Shown here: positions 34,601-45,700 of the stretch, piece by piece
Position numbering within the stretch: the first letter of the stretch is position 1
Layout of the letters: every line of letters starts with the position of its first letter
From: Heracleum sosnowskyi
Lineage: Eukaryota; Streptophyta; Magnoliopsida; Apiales; Apiaceae
Direction: 5' to 3'
NCBI GenBank assembly: GCA_030848705.1
Contig: CM061241.1
Span: 79,431,178-79,495,177, forward strand
DNA length: 64,000 nt
Position numbers and translations under genes: made by a program
The notes under the pieces: model-generated
Databases searched by the model: none
Told to the model about the DNA's origin: nothing
Seen by the model: the letters and a program-made list of their open reading frames with translations, nothing else

Positions 34601-37600
34601 CTTAATAGAAGTAAGGGCTAGACTCGGTCAGAAGCGGACTGGGTCAGTAATAACCAGATTAGATGGATTTAAGCGCCGCCTAGTCGTCTAATAGCTGCCT
34701 AAGGATGCCGGCAACCCTAGGTGTTGCCTACCCCGTAGTTATCTAGGTGGGTCGATGCCTACCCATTTTCTGTTGCCTTTCTGCCTAGACGACGCCCAAG
34801 CGACACCGTGATAATTATGGTTTCTGCTACTAAAAAGGATCAAAATTTGTTGTTAAAGATTTGTAAAACCCTTATTCATCATTATAACAAACCCTATCAT
34901 TGCAAGAATCGGGCTCAAACTAGTTTTGAGCATATTTTATTTCTAATTTAACGAAGCAGCGAATATTAGAATATTAGAAACTTTAAGATTAATGTCAAAT
35001 TTATTAAGTGTTAAATTATTTACTTTAAAATAATGCGATGTTTAAAACTTAATGAATTGCATGTATTGATGTTAGTAGCTGTATCTTATGCCATATATGC
35101 ATGTTTAAAGCTCTAATAGTAATATTTCATTCTTTGGTTATCATAGGTTAAGGATAGCATACGAAATGAACCATGGTACAAATCAGTGAGGCATGAAGAT
35201 AGGGAATCTCTATTTAATGAATTCATATCCGACATTAAATCAGCCGAACAAGAAGGAGAAAGAATTGTGAAGGCCAAACGAGAAGAGGAGGTAATTCAAC
35301 ATCTTTCCTCTTTTTACTTGAACAATTAATAAATGATTTATGTAGAAGGCTTTGGTTTTAACTTTCTCTCTTTTTCTTTTTTTAATATCGATATTGCCTC
35401 CCTGCATTCATGGCTAAACATTTTATATGTTTATCAGATAATCTATCGTGCTATATTGTTGTGTTTGGTTGGGGTGAATGGAATGGAATGGAATGAGATT
35501 TGAAGTATAAATATTCAAAATTTTCATTTTTTTGGCTCATTCTATTCCTAAACACCTACATTATAATTTAAACTCCCCAATGTGAGAGAATGCTTCATTC
35601 CTTACCTCATCCATTTTCTTCACAATTCTTATCGTAACAATTTTGCACTACATTTAGCAAAAAAAAAAAAAATTAATTTTTTTTTGCACTACCTCATTTT
35701 TTTCCATTTTCTTCACAACTCTAACAATTTTGCACGCACTACCTCATTTTTTTTTACAATTCTTACCTCCAACCTCTATTGTTTTCCTTTAATTTCATGC
35801 ATTCTATTCCATTCACCCCAACCAAACACAACATATGAGTTGTGTTACTTGAGGAATTGAAGTTTATTAAGGTATAACTTTCTTTGCATGTTTTGGAATA
35901 CTCAGGATATATTTTTCTGCTTGTTGAGACTGATTGCTTGTATTTCTTATTGTTTCCTTTGAAATTAAATTTCAAATTTAAATGGATCACTCATCTACTA
36001 ATTAATGAGCTTATTAAGAGAGTTGCTCAACACTAGAAGTAGCTTTGTAAACCAATAAAACCAAATCCTTTAGTCTAGTCATGACTGGTTAGCATCGTGC
36101 AAATACCTTTTAAACAGTATTGTGATTGCTTGATGTAAGCATTGCGAATTGTCACAGCATGCAGGCAATCCGCAGTAATGCTGGCAACACAACTATTCCT
36201 ACTTGTATCCTTTTTTTCCCAAACTCGGGTACAGACATGACAGATCTCCGAGTGCCGGACTCGGAAATTCTGAAAATGGGTGACACGGGACCCTGTCCTA
36301 CTTTTTGACACAGGTAAGGGTACACGACATACTTTTAGTGATAAAAAATGTTTATATTGGATAAGAAATATCTTAACAAAATTAAACATATCACTCAAAT
36401 CAAACGTGATTTTGTAAGGACTTTGCAAAGTCCAGATAATCTTTTCTTGAACCTATTAAATCGAATTTCTGGAATCAATACACGTCTATAAATTAAAGTG
36501 AAGGTGGCTTCATCTTCCTTTTCTCCTATTTACTTTTTACCCTTCATTTCTTCTTCTTTTTGCATCCCTAAATTTATCTCATATGTGGTTTTTTCACTCG
36601 GTCAAAGTATCTAAATGTCAGCCAGGGATCCGATTAAGTTTCATGGCCGAGTGTCCAGGTCCAACACGGGCATGGCAGTCTAAACCAAAGAGTCCAAGTA
36701 ACATAGCTTATATCACTGAATGTTGACTGGTGTTAGTTATTGCACGTACTTCTGTCGCTGGAAAAGAAGCGCAAGTTTTTGTTTTTTTTAGTTTTTTTAA
36801 TATGACATATATGTTGAAGCAAGATAATAAATATATGGAAATAAGCTTGATATGAATGTCTATGGAACTAGTATATCACAACTATAACTAACTTGCAAAT
36901 TATATCTTGAAACATCGAGGAACTTGGTGAGAGGGAGGAGGGCAGAAAACTGTTTGGAGCAAAGGGATACTGTAACTGTATCCTAAGCCCTAATTAGCTG
37001 TGTGCATCCTTTGTGTTGATATCTGTTCCTTTGTGTTTCATTTGCTGACAAAAAATCACTTGTTGTAGGTATTGCTAGTATGAGATTTTGTCAGTCACAT
37101 ACTATCTAATTTAATATTGTTACAGCATAAAATATTGTTTTATCAATAAACTTGATTGACCTCTTGGTGTCTTGCAGGATAAATTAAAGGAAATAGAGAG
37201 ACAAACTCGTAAGCGAAAAGAAAGAGAAGAGCAAGAAGTTGAGAGGGTGCGATCAAAAGCTAGAAGAAAGGAGGCTGTCGAATCTTATCAAGCTTTACTT
37301 GTCGAAACAATCAAAGATGCTCAGGTACCTACAAAGTCTTAGTGCTAGTAATATATGCAACTAGTATATGCATCCAGCAGTGCATCAATAGATTTTAAGA
37401 AATCTTCAGATATGTTGGAACAAGGGCGGATATTGTCTTCAATTTCTGAATTTAGTACACTAAGCTAAACCTTACTGGTAAAATGATAGGGACAAACTGG
37501 AAAATCAGTGAATGCCATTTGAGTAATTTGATCTAATTTCGTTGGTACCCTCCAACCGAATCCAATTCAATTGTTTACTTATTCAATGAGTGAATGTTCA

Positions 37601-40001
37601 AGCTCAACCTGCCCGTTTTAAAAATATCAAGTATAAGAATCTTGAGTAAAGTCTTTTATTTGTCTATCATTATAGACCAGCCCATTTATGTTGTGTTCTT
37701 TCGTTTACATGGTCATCCAGGTTCTGTGTAGATTTCCCTCCCATGGATATGGATAGTCTAGATATTTACCGCTTTTCCATCACATATTCACATGGTTGTA
37801 TATTATTTCTACTTAGGCATCATGGACGGAATCAAAGGCCAAGCTTGAAAAGGATCCCCAAGGACGCGCCACAAAGTATCATTTGGATCAATCTGATTTA
37901 GAAAAGCTTTTCCGTGAACATGTTAAAATGTTGAATGAGGTATTTTTTTTTTTAATCACAATTGGGAGTTTACTATCATACTGAGTTAATTTACTGCTCT
38001 CTCCCCAACATTAATGAGCTGTAGACTGTCCCTCCCATTGCAACTTAGGTCTGCCAAGTGCCAACCTCCCTAGCAAAAAATCTAAACCAAGATTATGGAA
38101 TTTTTATCTCCCTTCCGGACTTAGTGCTGCTTCAGTATAATAGTTCTTGTAAAAGCTAACTATGTATCATTTGATTTTACCATGCAAAAAGATTGACGAT
38201 TTGTTTGCCATGTGTTAAAGTTAAGTAGAGAAAAGGCATGGACATAAACTACGAGATAAAGTTGAAGTATCATGGATAGAGTACAAGGAATCTGACTTAA
38301 TGAAAAAGAGAAAATACGCAGATTTATCTTCATTCTTCAAGCTCTCAAACTTATCACACTTTTATTATCTTAGATGGTGTATGGAATCAGGAAACGACTA
38401 ATAAGACTAGATGTTCTCGAACCAAAGGACTGAGGATTCATATACATATGTTTACTAGATTTTATATATAACTAGCTTATAACCCGTGCGATGCACGGGC
38501 TTCTTTTAATATCATAATTTTTTTCTATTATCATTTTTATACAATTGTTTTTTAATAATTGTTATATGATATAATATAAGTAATAATAATCATAGTTTAA
38601 TTAATGGCATGTATTGTTTAGAATTATTAATATAAATTCTTAATTTTAATGTTGTTGTTAGGATTCAAACCTTAGACCTTTAGTAGAGTAACTTAAAAAT
38701 AGAATATTCTTTAGTATGAATCTAACGATCAATATGCTTTTTATGGTTGAACCAAACTGCCAACAATTATACCCATGTTTGGTTATTATAGTTTAGTATA
38801 GATATAGATTAATTTAAACACTTCAATTTCATGATTTAAGCGGAAGTAATAGAATAATTTCAATTTAAGCATCATTACTACTCCCTCTGTCCCTAAAAGG
38901 TGGCGATATATAAATTTTAAAAGTCAAACATGTTCAAGTTGGACCGTGAATTATACATTACTAATTTATAATTTTATAATTATAGTTATTGTGAAGTTAT
39001 CCTCTCTCCTTTGCGCAGTTTTCGTAACTACTGCAACCACATGGCCTCCATTGACTGCATTGTGGTGTGCTTCATTAAATCTAGATCTTCTTCATATTCT
39101 TTGTATCTCATTTGAGTGAAATAATTTCCTAATTTTGCTGTAGCTTTCCAGTTTGATGTGTATATTACAAAAAATACATGGTTCATTGTTTGGGTTTTCT
39201 TTTACAATGCAAACCGAATCTATTTATCATTTTAGTACCTAAGATGTATATTTTTCTAATTCTCTAATTTGTATATTAGGCTGTTACTGTAATTAAAAAT
39301 TGTGAGAAATTTCCTAATTCATTTGCAAAACAAAAATCTTAAAAAATTGATGTCCGTGTTCATTAAATAAAAATTTGTCTGAAGAGCGAAATCATTAAAG
39401 AATCACTTAAAACAAGTTTTTCCTGGAGCAAGTAATGTATACAATTATGACAAAGCTAGCTAGCAGTTAATTATACTATGTGGTTGCCTTGTTTTGAAGC
39501 TTTAATGACATTAATATTATCATAGTGTGAATCTAGTACATATCTATACACTTTGTGTGAATCTGTGAATGGATTTATACTGTTGTTTCTGGTGTTTATG
39601 CAAGTACTAAGTAATTATGAAGCCATTGGTTGGTATCTCACAGTTTAACTGAAAGTAATCCACTGTCTTTTGCTTGTTAGCGTTGTACGCGTGACTTCAG
39701 GGCCTTGCTAGCAGAGGTCATAACAGCTGAAGCAGCTCTGAAAGAAAGGGATGATGGCAAAACAGTGTTCACATCATGGTCAACTGCAAAACACCTTTTA
39801 AAGGCAGATGTTAGGTATGCAAAAATGCCAAGGAAAGAAAGGGAGTCATTATGGCGCAGACATGTTGATGATATGCAGAGGAGGTTAAAATTATCTCTAA
39901 ATGAACGTACAGAGAAGCATTCCGTAGAATCAAAAAACCATCCAGCTGTTGAGGCAGGAAAACATCAGTCAGGTTCAAGGAGGAACCATGAAAGGAGATA
40001 A
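22665..40001 (+). CDS. PRP40C: Pre-mRNA-processing protein 40C (WW and FF domains)
   Basis: 14 exons: 22665-22682, 23568-24186, 24266-24429, 25971-26008, 27103-27181, 27988-28455, 29791-29874, 32608-32748, 32858-32964, 33559-33682, 35147-35290, 37178-37324, 37817-37939 and 39681-40001. All introns are GT-AG, the phases agree and the sum is 858 codons plus stop, close to the plant PRP40C family. A Pro-rich N-terminus (to about 212) precedes WW1 (W236 to P261, second Trp replaced by Y258) and WW2 (W288, W310, P313). A Ser/Asp-rich linker and about five FF-type modules follow from about 457 to 815 (for example FSKWEKELPKIVFDPRFKAI), with highly charged coiled-coil links and a basic tail. Family role: a nuclear scaffold linking the RNA polymerase II C-terminal domain to splicing factors. 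The first 6-codon exon is inferred from the donor site and frame. Confidence 0.88.
22683..23567 (+). other. PRP40C intron 1
   Basis: 885 bp, starting GTAAGT and ending ATACCAG. Nothing else is recognised. A long first intron close to the start codon is common in plant housekeeping genes. Confidence 0.7.
25094..25667. mobile_element. hAT-like MITE in PRP40C intron 3
   Basis: A 558-bp element (25102-25659) with inverted ends TAGATCTGG and CCGGGTCTA, flanked by a perfect 8-bp target duplication GGTTTAAT at 25094-25101 and 25660-25667. The arms are built from many CGTGT/ACACG-type words in both orientations (CGTGTACTTTCGTG, ACACGAAACG), and the centre is AT-rich. It has no coding capacity. The 8-bp duplication points to the hAT superfamily. 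Confidence 0.85.
30070..30299. repeat. 115-bp tandem duplication in PRP40C intron 7
   Basis: Two nearly identical copies beginning GGTTGG at 30070 and 30185, containing GGACTGCTTGGTGTGTTGGG. Only a few substitutions separate them. Confidence 0.9.
31984..32298. mobile_element. Harbinger/Tourist-like MITE in PRP40C intron 7
   Basis: 315 bp. Ends TGGTGTGTTTGGTTGG and CCAACCAAACACAACA are near-perfect inverted repeats, flanked by TAA on both sides. Internal GGAATGGAATG and CATTCCATTCC runs are also inverted. A 3-bp TAA duplication suggests PIF/Harbinger. The 89-codon ORF across it is a by-product. Confidence 0.8.
35457..35833. mobile_element. Second Harbinger/Tourist-like MITE, PRP40C intron 11
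   Basis: 377 bp with ends TGTTGTGTTTGGTTGG and CCAACCAAACACAACA, flanked by TAT. Same family as the copy at 31984, also with GGAATGGAATG arms, but with a different centre that includes poly(A)/poly(T) runs. Confidence 0.8.
38471..38499 (-). mobile_element. Helitron-like 3' terminus in PRP40C intron 13
   Basis: On the minus strand, hairpin CCCGTGCATCGCACGGG (38499-38483) is followed by TTATAAG and CTAGT ending at 38471. This is the expected Helitron 3' end. The body should run right, within 38.5-39.6 kb of the intron; the 5' end was not found. The intron otherwise shows nothing recognisable except a Stowaway-like CTCCCTCTGTCCC near 38883. Confidence 0.65.
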
Positions 40002-40011
40002 GATTTTTATG

Positions 40012-40143
40012 CCAAATTTTTTACAGTCCTTACCAACCTTGAAAGTTTTCAGTGTGTCGCATAGGCTAATTTGGTTGCCAAATATTTTACAGTCTTTCCC
40101 GACCTTGAAAATTTTCAGCGTGTTGCACTGGCTAATTTGGTCG
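40012..40143 (+). repeat. 66-bp tandem duplication in PRP40C 3' UTR
   Basis: Two diverged copies starting CCAAAT at 40012 and 40078, sharing TTTTACAGTC, ACCTTGAAA, TTTTCAG and GGCTAATTTGGT. They begin about ten bases after the PRP40C stop codon. Confidence 0.8.
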
Positions 40144-40250
40144 CTCTTGCATTTAATTGCACGAGTGTATGGCTTAGTGCAAGGTAGGTGAATTTAGTTT
40201 AACATTTGTTAGGCATAGTATATTAGTCTTACATTCCCTTTTCAAAACAT

Positions 40251-40780
40251 TTTATGTGTTGCTTCTGCTAGTTATATCTTGTTAACTGTGGATTATACAT
40301 GTTCCAGATGACAGTTGGAATGAAAACATTATTATCTGATTGTGTATTGACATTGACTGATAGTTTTGTCAGGATAAACTTTCCTTTTGTTATGTCAATG
40401 TTCCTGATATTAATTTTAAATGGACCACAAGTATAGAAGGCGATTTTAAGACGGAGAAGACCTGGAAAGCAGGACACTTGCTGCAGAAAGCATGACTAGA
40501 CAGAGAAACAAAGATTTTATGTGTTGCTTCTGCTAGTTATATCATGTTAACTGTGGATTATACAGGTTCCAGATGACAGTTGGAATGGAAACATTATTAT
40601 CTGATTGTGTATTGACATTGACTGATAGTTTTGTCAGGATAAACTTTCCTTTTGTTATGTCAATGTTCCTGATATTAATTTTAAATGGACCACAAGTATA
40701 GAAGGCGATTTTAAGATGGAGAAGACCTGGAAAGCAGGACACTTGCTGCAGAAAGCATGACCAGACAGAGAAACAAATAT
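40251..40780. repeat. 265-bp tandem duplication downstream of PRP40C
   Basis: Copies at 40251-40515 and 40516-40780 are nearly identical (TTTATGTGTTGCTTCTGCTA to AGACAGAGAAACAAA). It follows the PRP40C stop codon and may be 3' UTR. No coding meaning is seen. Confidence 0.9.
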
Positions 40781-40915
40781 TCCAACACTTAGGGTGGTTC
40801 TGCTATAGCCCTTAAACCCAAAAACTAAAACTATGGATCTCAGTCGAGTACCTAGATGCATATGGAATATGTTGTAATCTAGTTACTTCATGTTTTATAT
40901 ACCCAGTAATTAATT

Positions 40916-42030
40916 ATGGGTCCTGGTCCATGATAATGATAATTGATTGTCAGGGACTGTTTATTTAACAATCAGTTTTTAAACCGTTGAATTGAGATTT
41001 TAACGATTAGGATTAAAACAAATTTTTTAGTCTATCAGCTATAATTTTCTGCGGAGTCCTAGCTGTCTGCGGTAAATTACCGCGGAGTGATGTTTTGGCT
41101 TACTAACCTCCGCGCTTCTTTTTCACGGAGGGGCTTGTACTGATAACTAAGCTAAACCTAATCACACCTTAAAAACTAATATCTTTACTTTTAATTATTT
41201 TAATTGTTCTTAATTTTAATTATATTAATTGTTCTTTCCTTAAAAAATATTTTAGTTTTTCTTAATTGTTTACCCACATTAGCTACCCTATAAACCATTT
41301 TTTAAAAATTTACATTTTTAATATACTAAAATAATCACATGAACAATTGTATAAATAATTTAAAATTGAAAGCTTAAAAAAAAACATATCATAATTTTAA
41401 CTAAATGACAAGAAATATATTAAAATACATAGATTGGTTGTGAAAATATTGTATTAATATATCAATTTTTTTTGAATAATATGATCATGTATATAAAATT
41501 TCTATATACTTGAAATAAAAGTTTCGAATATCCGTTATAATTTTATTAAGAAAAATTATTTTATAGTTAATTTTTGTAGAATTAGTTAGTTTGTTTTTAT
41601 AGCTCTTTTTATAGCAAGAAAAACTGTAAAATTATAACTGTAAAAATTTTAACTATTTGAAAAAAAGTTATAATTAGATTATTTCATTTAATTCACTAAA
41701 CTTTAATTTTACAGTTTTAACAATATCTTCACATATAAATTATAACTGTAAAAATTATAACTATTTAAAAAAAGTTAATTTTAGATTATTTCATTTAATT
41801 CACTAATTAATTTTATAGTTTTTCTTACAAGCCCTCCGTGAAAAAGAAGTGCAGATGTTAGTACGTCAAAACATCACTCCGCGGTAATTTACCGCGGACA
41901 GCCAGGGCTCCGCGGAAAATTATAACGGATAGACTAAATAATTTGTTTTAATCCTGATCGTTAAAATCTCAATATAACGATTAAAAAATTGATTGTTAAA
42001 TAAACGGTAATTGTGAGGACCAAGACCCAT
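40916..42030. mobile_element. Foldback (long-TIR) element between the two host genes
   Basis: About 1.1 kb. The arms at about 40916-41140 and 41825-42030 are inverted copies more than 200 bp long, ending ATGGGTCCTGGTCC and GGACCAAGACCCAT. Shared internal words include GGTAAATTACCGCGGAGTGA and TTAACGAT. The AT-rich centre holds a diverged internal tandem repeat (TTCATTTAATTCACTAA twice). The flanks share ATTAATT, a possible eroded duplication. Long arms suggest a Mutator-like derivative; the family is uncertain. Confidence 0.75.
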
Positions 42031-42526
42031 GCATTAATTTATTCATGACATTGTTACATGTTTTTCGGAGTTTATTTTCGATCCAGTGTCACAGATGCAT
42101 TTTGGTGCTTAGTTCTGATCCTGAATAGGACCCTACCGTGCTCACAAAATCCTCAACTTCTTTGTTAGAGGCTCAAACATAAGAAGCGAAAATGGAGTCT
42201 CAAACGTCAAAATGAATCACGTGATGGGTTGCACGAAAAAGAACTTCTTAGAGCAACTCTGTGTTGAAAGAGATCGATATTAATATTGACATTCGGCAAC
42301 AATTCAAGATGTTTTTTTTCCCTTTTGAAACCACAATTCAAGATGCAAAACTAGTTATTAGATTACAAATCTAATTTAATTTAGTCGTACGTTTATGCAA
42401 TTTTGTTCACATTTAGACCAATATATTACACATTTAACCCCGTCAAAATAAGTCTTGGCAAAAAAAGAAAAAACCGTTAAAATAGGCCGGGTACGCTACA
42501 ACGCGAGAGTTTATTGGATCATTTCA

Positions 42527-42603
42527 AGCCCAACAAACACATGGGCCACAACAGAACTAATAATAATAACATAATATCCACCTTGCTTTTATATTGGCGC
42601 CAA
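42527..42603 (+). promoter_or_regulatory. Site II boxes and E2F-type palindrome upstream of the BRCT gene
   Basis: AGCCCA at 42527-42532 and TGGGCC at 42542-42547 are site II elements. TTGGCGCCAA at 42594-42603 is a perfect palindrome fitting the E2F consensus, about 100 bp before the start codon. This pairing is known from plant DNA replication and repair promoters active in S phase. Confidence 0.6.
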
Positions 42604-42647
42604 GTTATCTTACTCTCTCCCGCACTCTTTTTACATTTTTCATCTCC

Positions 42648-42651
<4 letters not shown>

Positions 42652-42680
<29 letters not shown>
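42652..42680 (+). repeat. CT microsatellite in the 5' UTR
   Basis: An uninterrupted (CT)n run of about 29 bases, 25 bases before the ATG of the BRCT gene. CT-rich leaders are common in plant genes. Confidence 0.9.
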
Positions 42681-42683
<3 letters not shown>

Positions 42684-42705
42684 ACACACAGTCACACACA
42701 CAGTT

Positions 42706-45700
42706 ATGAGGAGCGCTTCATTGTCGAACTTAGCTGGATTTCGTCCTCCTCAATTTTCTGAGGTAAATATATATCGACTGTTTCGGAATCCTGGTTTTCT
42801 AATATTTTTATTCACTTGTTATTTTATAAACAGTAGATACTCGAAAAATTAATGTTTTTAACCTGATTAATAATCTCGATAAATTAATATATTTTACGGT
42901 TCAAATGATTTTAATTTATAGAGGTTTGACTGTAGTAGTAACTTTAGGGTTCACTGTTAGATATAGTAGAAGCAATTAGCAAATTATTAAGTCAGTCTTT
43001 GAGTTGAGACTAATATCTGGGAATTAATATATGATATCTTAATTGAATGTGTGTGTTAGTGAATATGTAATTGTAGAGATGATGAAATGTTTATGTGTGA
43101 CAGGATGTAAATTGGCTTCCGGCTTGGCTTCAACCGTGCGAATCCAATGAACAAGGAAACTCTCAATTTAAATTAACATTGGAGGTTGGTGCTTTCTTTT
43201 AATTATAAATCCGTTGGTGATATGCAATGACTTAACAATTTGATAATGCCGGACTTAAAAATGTGACGAACACTTATATTGTACACAAATGGACTATACG
43301 AAGCAGGGAAGCAGGGAACTATTTCTCGGATATATATGTTAATATGAAAGTGTGTAAATATGTTTAAGTGGGAATACATGTTAGAGACTGCTCTGTAGAT
43401 TAGTTGTTTTTTTCCGTTTGCTTTGATATTTACTGCTAGGTTATAAAGGTTAATTGAAGAATTTAGATGAAAATATGATTATGTTTGTTCTGAATTACTG
43501 ACTATGATAATGACATTGATTGATTATTTTTATTTTCTTAATAACCGTACGTTAATTAATTAACACGGATAGGAATTGCCTTGTCTAAATACTGTGACGA
43601 GAGAAGATATGTTATCCAGCGAGGAAGGCAGATACAAGAGTTGCCATTTGTTCTTATCCAGCGAAGACAATTCACCGCTTACTTGTGCTTCATCTTCTGG
43701 TAATGTAAGTTATTACTTATTATATAATTAGCTTCTTTTATTTTAACTCCTATATTAGTTCTGCGGCATTATGTATCTAGAATCACTAAGTGTGGCTTAA
43801 ATGATCACAGATGATGTCTGTTTCTACGGGTTGTGGAGCCATGTAGAAGTATTATTATTATTTTTTAAAACAGTTTAAGAATGTAAAGAAAATTTTAGGG
43901 CTCATATACATAGTTTTGCAACACCTGACTACTGCCTGTGCTACCATGTCCATGCCACATTGTGTATCACAGTCATGTAGGGCCGTCATTATGTACATTG
44001 TCCACTGATGCTAGATGAAATCACTTCTAGGCTTACATTGTATTATAGACAACATCCTATGAGATATGACTGCTTGAGAACCATAGAAGCTCTCCTTCGT
44101 GGTTGGACCATAATCTTCTGATTCCTGATTACGTTTTAAGGAGATCTTCCCTTCCTGGTGAGGAACATAAAAAATAGAAAAGGGCAAAGTAAGTTGGCTC
44201 ACTTGCATATACAGTTCAAGAAGATTCATCACAGCTACAAGCTTCTGGTAGAGATCAAACTGCTGTGAAACCAGGTTGTTGGATAAATTAGGATAAAACC
44301 AATGAAAGAACATACCTAACTGCAGAGACCATGAACTGCATTTTCATCTTTAATAACTCAATACAAACTAGCCAATATATAGACTTTAAGGACAAAAACT
44401 AAAAACAACTGCTAGTTAGTAGGTAAATACATGTCCCATGATTTACTCTACAACTCCACTACTACATGCAACTTCTAAATAATCTTAAAATAATAATTAA
44501 TTTTAAAAATTAATGTATCACTAAACATCTAATAATTAAATACAACTAAACAAATAATATTTGAAGCATAATATCTAACACAGGTAGGTACTGGTTTCTA
44601 TGCCATTGCAAAAAATTAAGAACATTGGAAATTTTAGTGTTAAACTTGCGTAAAGTCCCACATTCATGCCCAATTCTAAATCCATATCAACGAATCCTGT
44701 TTTTCACTTTCCAGAGTGAGCATGAAATACTTAATTGGTACTCATCATATCTGACTCGCTCTCAAGTACAATAACATAGGTCACAAAGTATCTTCCTGTT
44801 AAATGCAAGCTGACTTATCTACTGTGCTTGTGTAGTTCAAAAATCTAGGGGAGTGTGGCTTAGCCACGGTTTTAAAATTAGTCTTGGATATTTTTCTTTT
44901 CTTCTTTTGTCAAAGAGCCTTCGCCCTTTTTTTTAAATAGATGAGCAGAAATATGAAGAAAAGCTTTATCAATCATCATTAAGCTTTACTCTTCAAGCTT
45001 CAGCCACACAAGTCTATTAAACATAGTTTCTTACAGCTTTGAATGATTAGGTTATTCCAGATTCGCCTATAAGTCGAATTTCAGTGCAGGATTTTTCTGA
45101 TCTGTTAAAATTTGGAAACATAACTCTTTTTGAAATATTCAGTTCGATATATTATTGTGCAAAGAAAAGAAAACCACATCTTAATTATGTATACTCCTAT
45201 ATCGTTCATCTTATACCGAAAATTCTGAATTTTTATTTTCAATCTTTGGCAGGTTCCGAAATTTCATCTGCATCTGTCGACCGATGATGATTCCAAAAAC
45301 ACACAAAGTCAAGCTAAGATCTCTGAACCTGATCATTCTCTGACATCGCTTCTCCTCGAAGAGAAGGCTAATAATAATAAGTGTAAAATGTCCCAGTATG
45401 CTGGTTCAATTAATCTTCCTTCAGGTCTACCAAAAAAAAGTGACAACATGAGTCCTCAATACACCAGCAATAACCTGGATAACGCTACTAAGCATGAAGA
45501 TCATGTCAAACTTGTAGAAGTTGATGCTATTACTGCTGCAGTAGAGCTCTCTATTGCAGCATCAGAAGCATTGTTAATACATGAAATAATAGACAGTGGT
45601 CAAACTACAAGCTCTTTGTCTGCTTCAGCTATACTTGAAGTTGCCCTTCAGGTAAAGCAAGCCAGAGTGGAGGGTTATATAGAGGCCTCAAATATTATGC

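Noticed and set aside
34190..34815. GGCGCC/CCTAGG-rich patch in PRP40C intron 10 as a MITE
   Set aside because: Some inverted words are present but no clear ends or target duplication could be fixed.
38882..38896. Stowaway-like end CTCCCTCTGTCCC
   Set aside because: No matching inverted end or TA duplication found nearby; could be a fragment only.
44011..44313. 100-codon minus-strand ORF in BRCT intron 3
   Set aside because: No family recognised; it crosses the edge of the solo LTR, so it cannot be an old gene.
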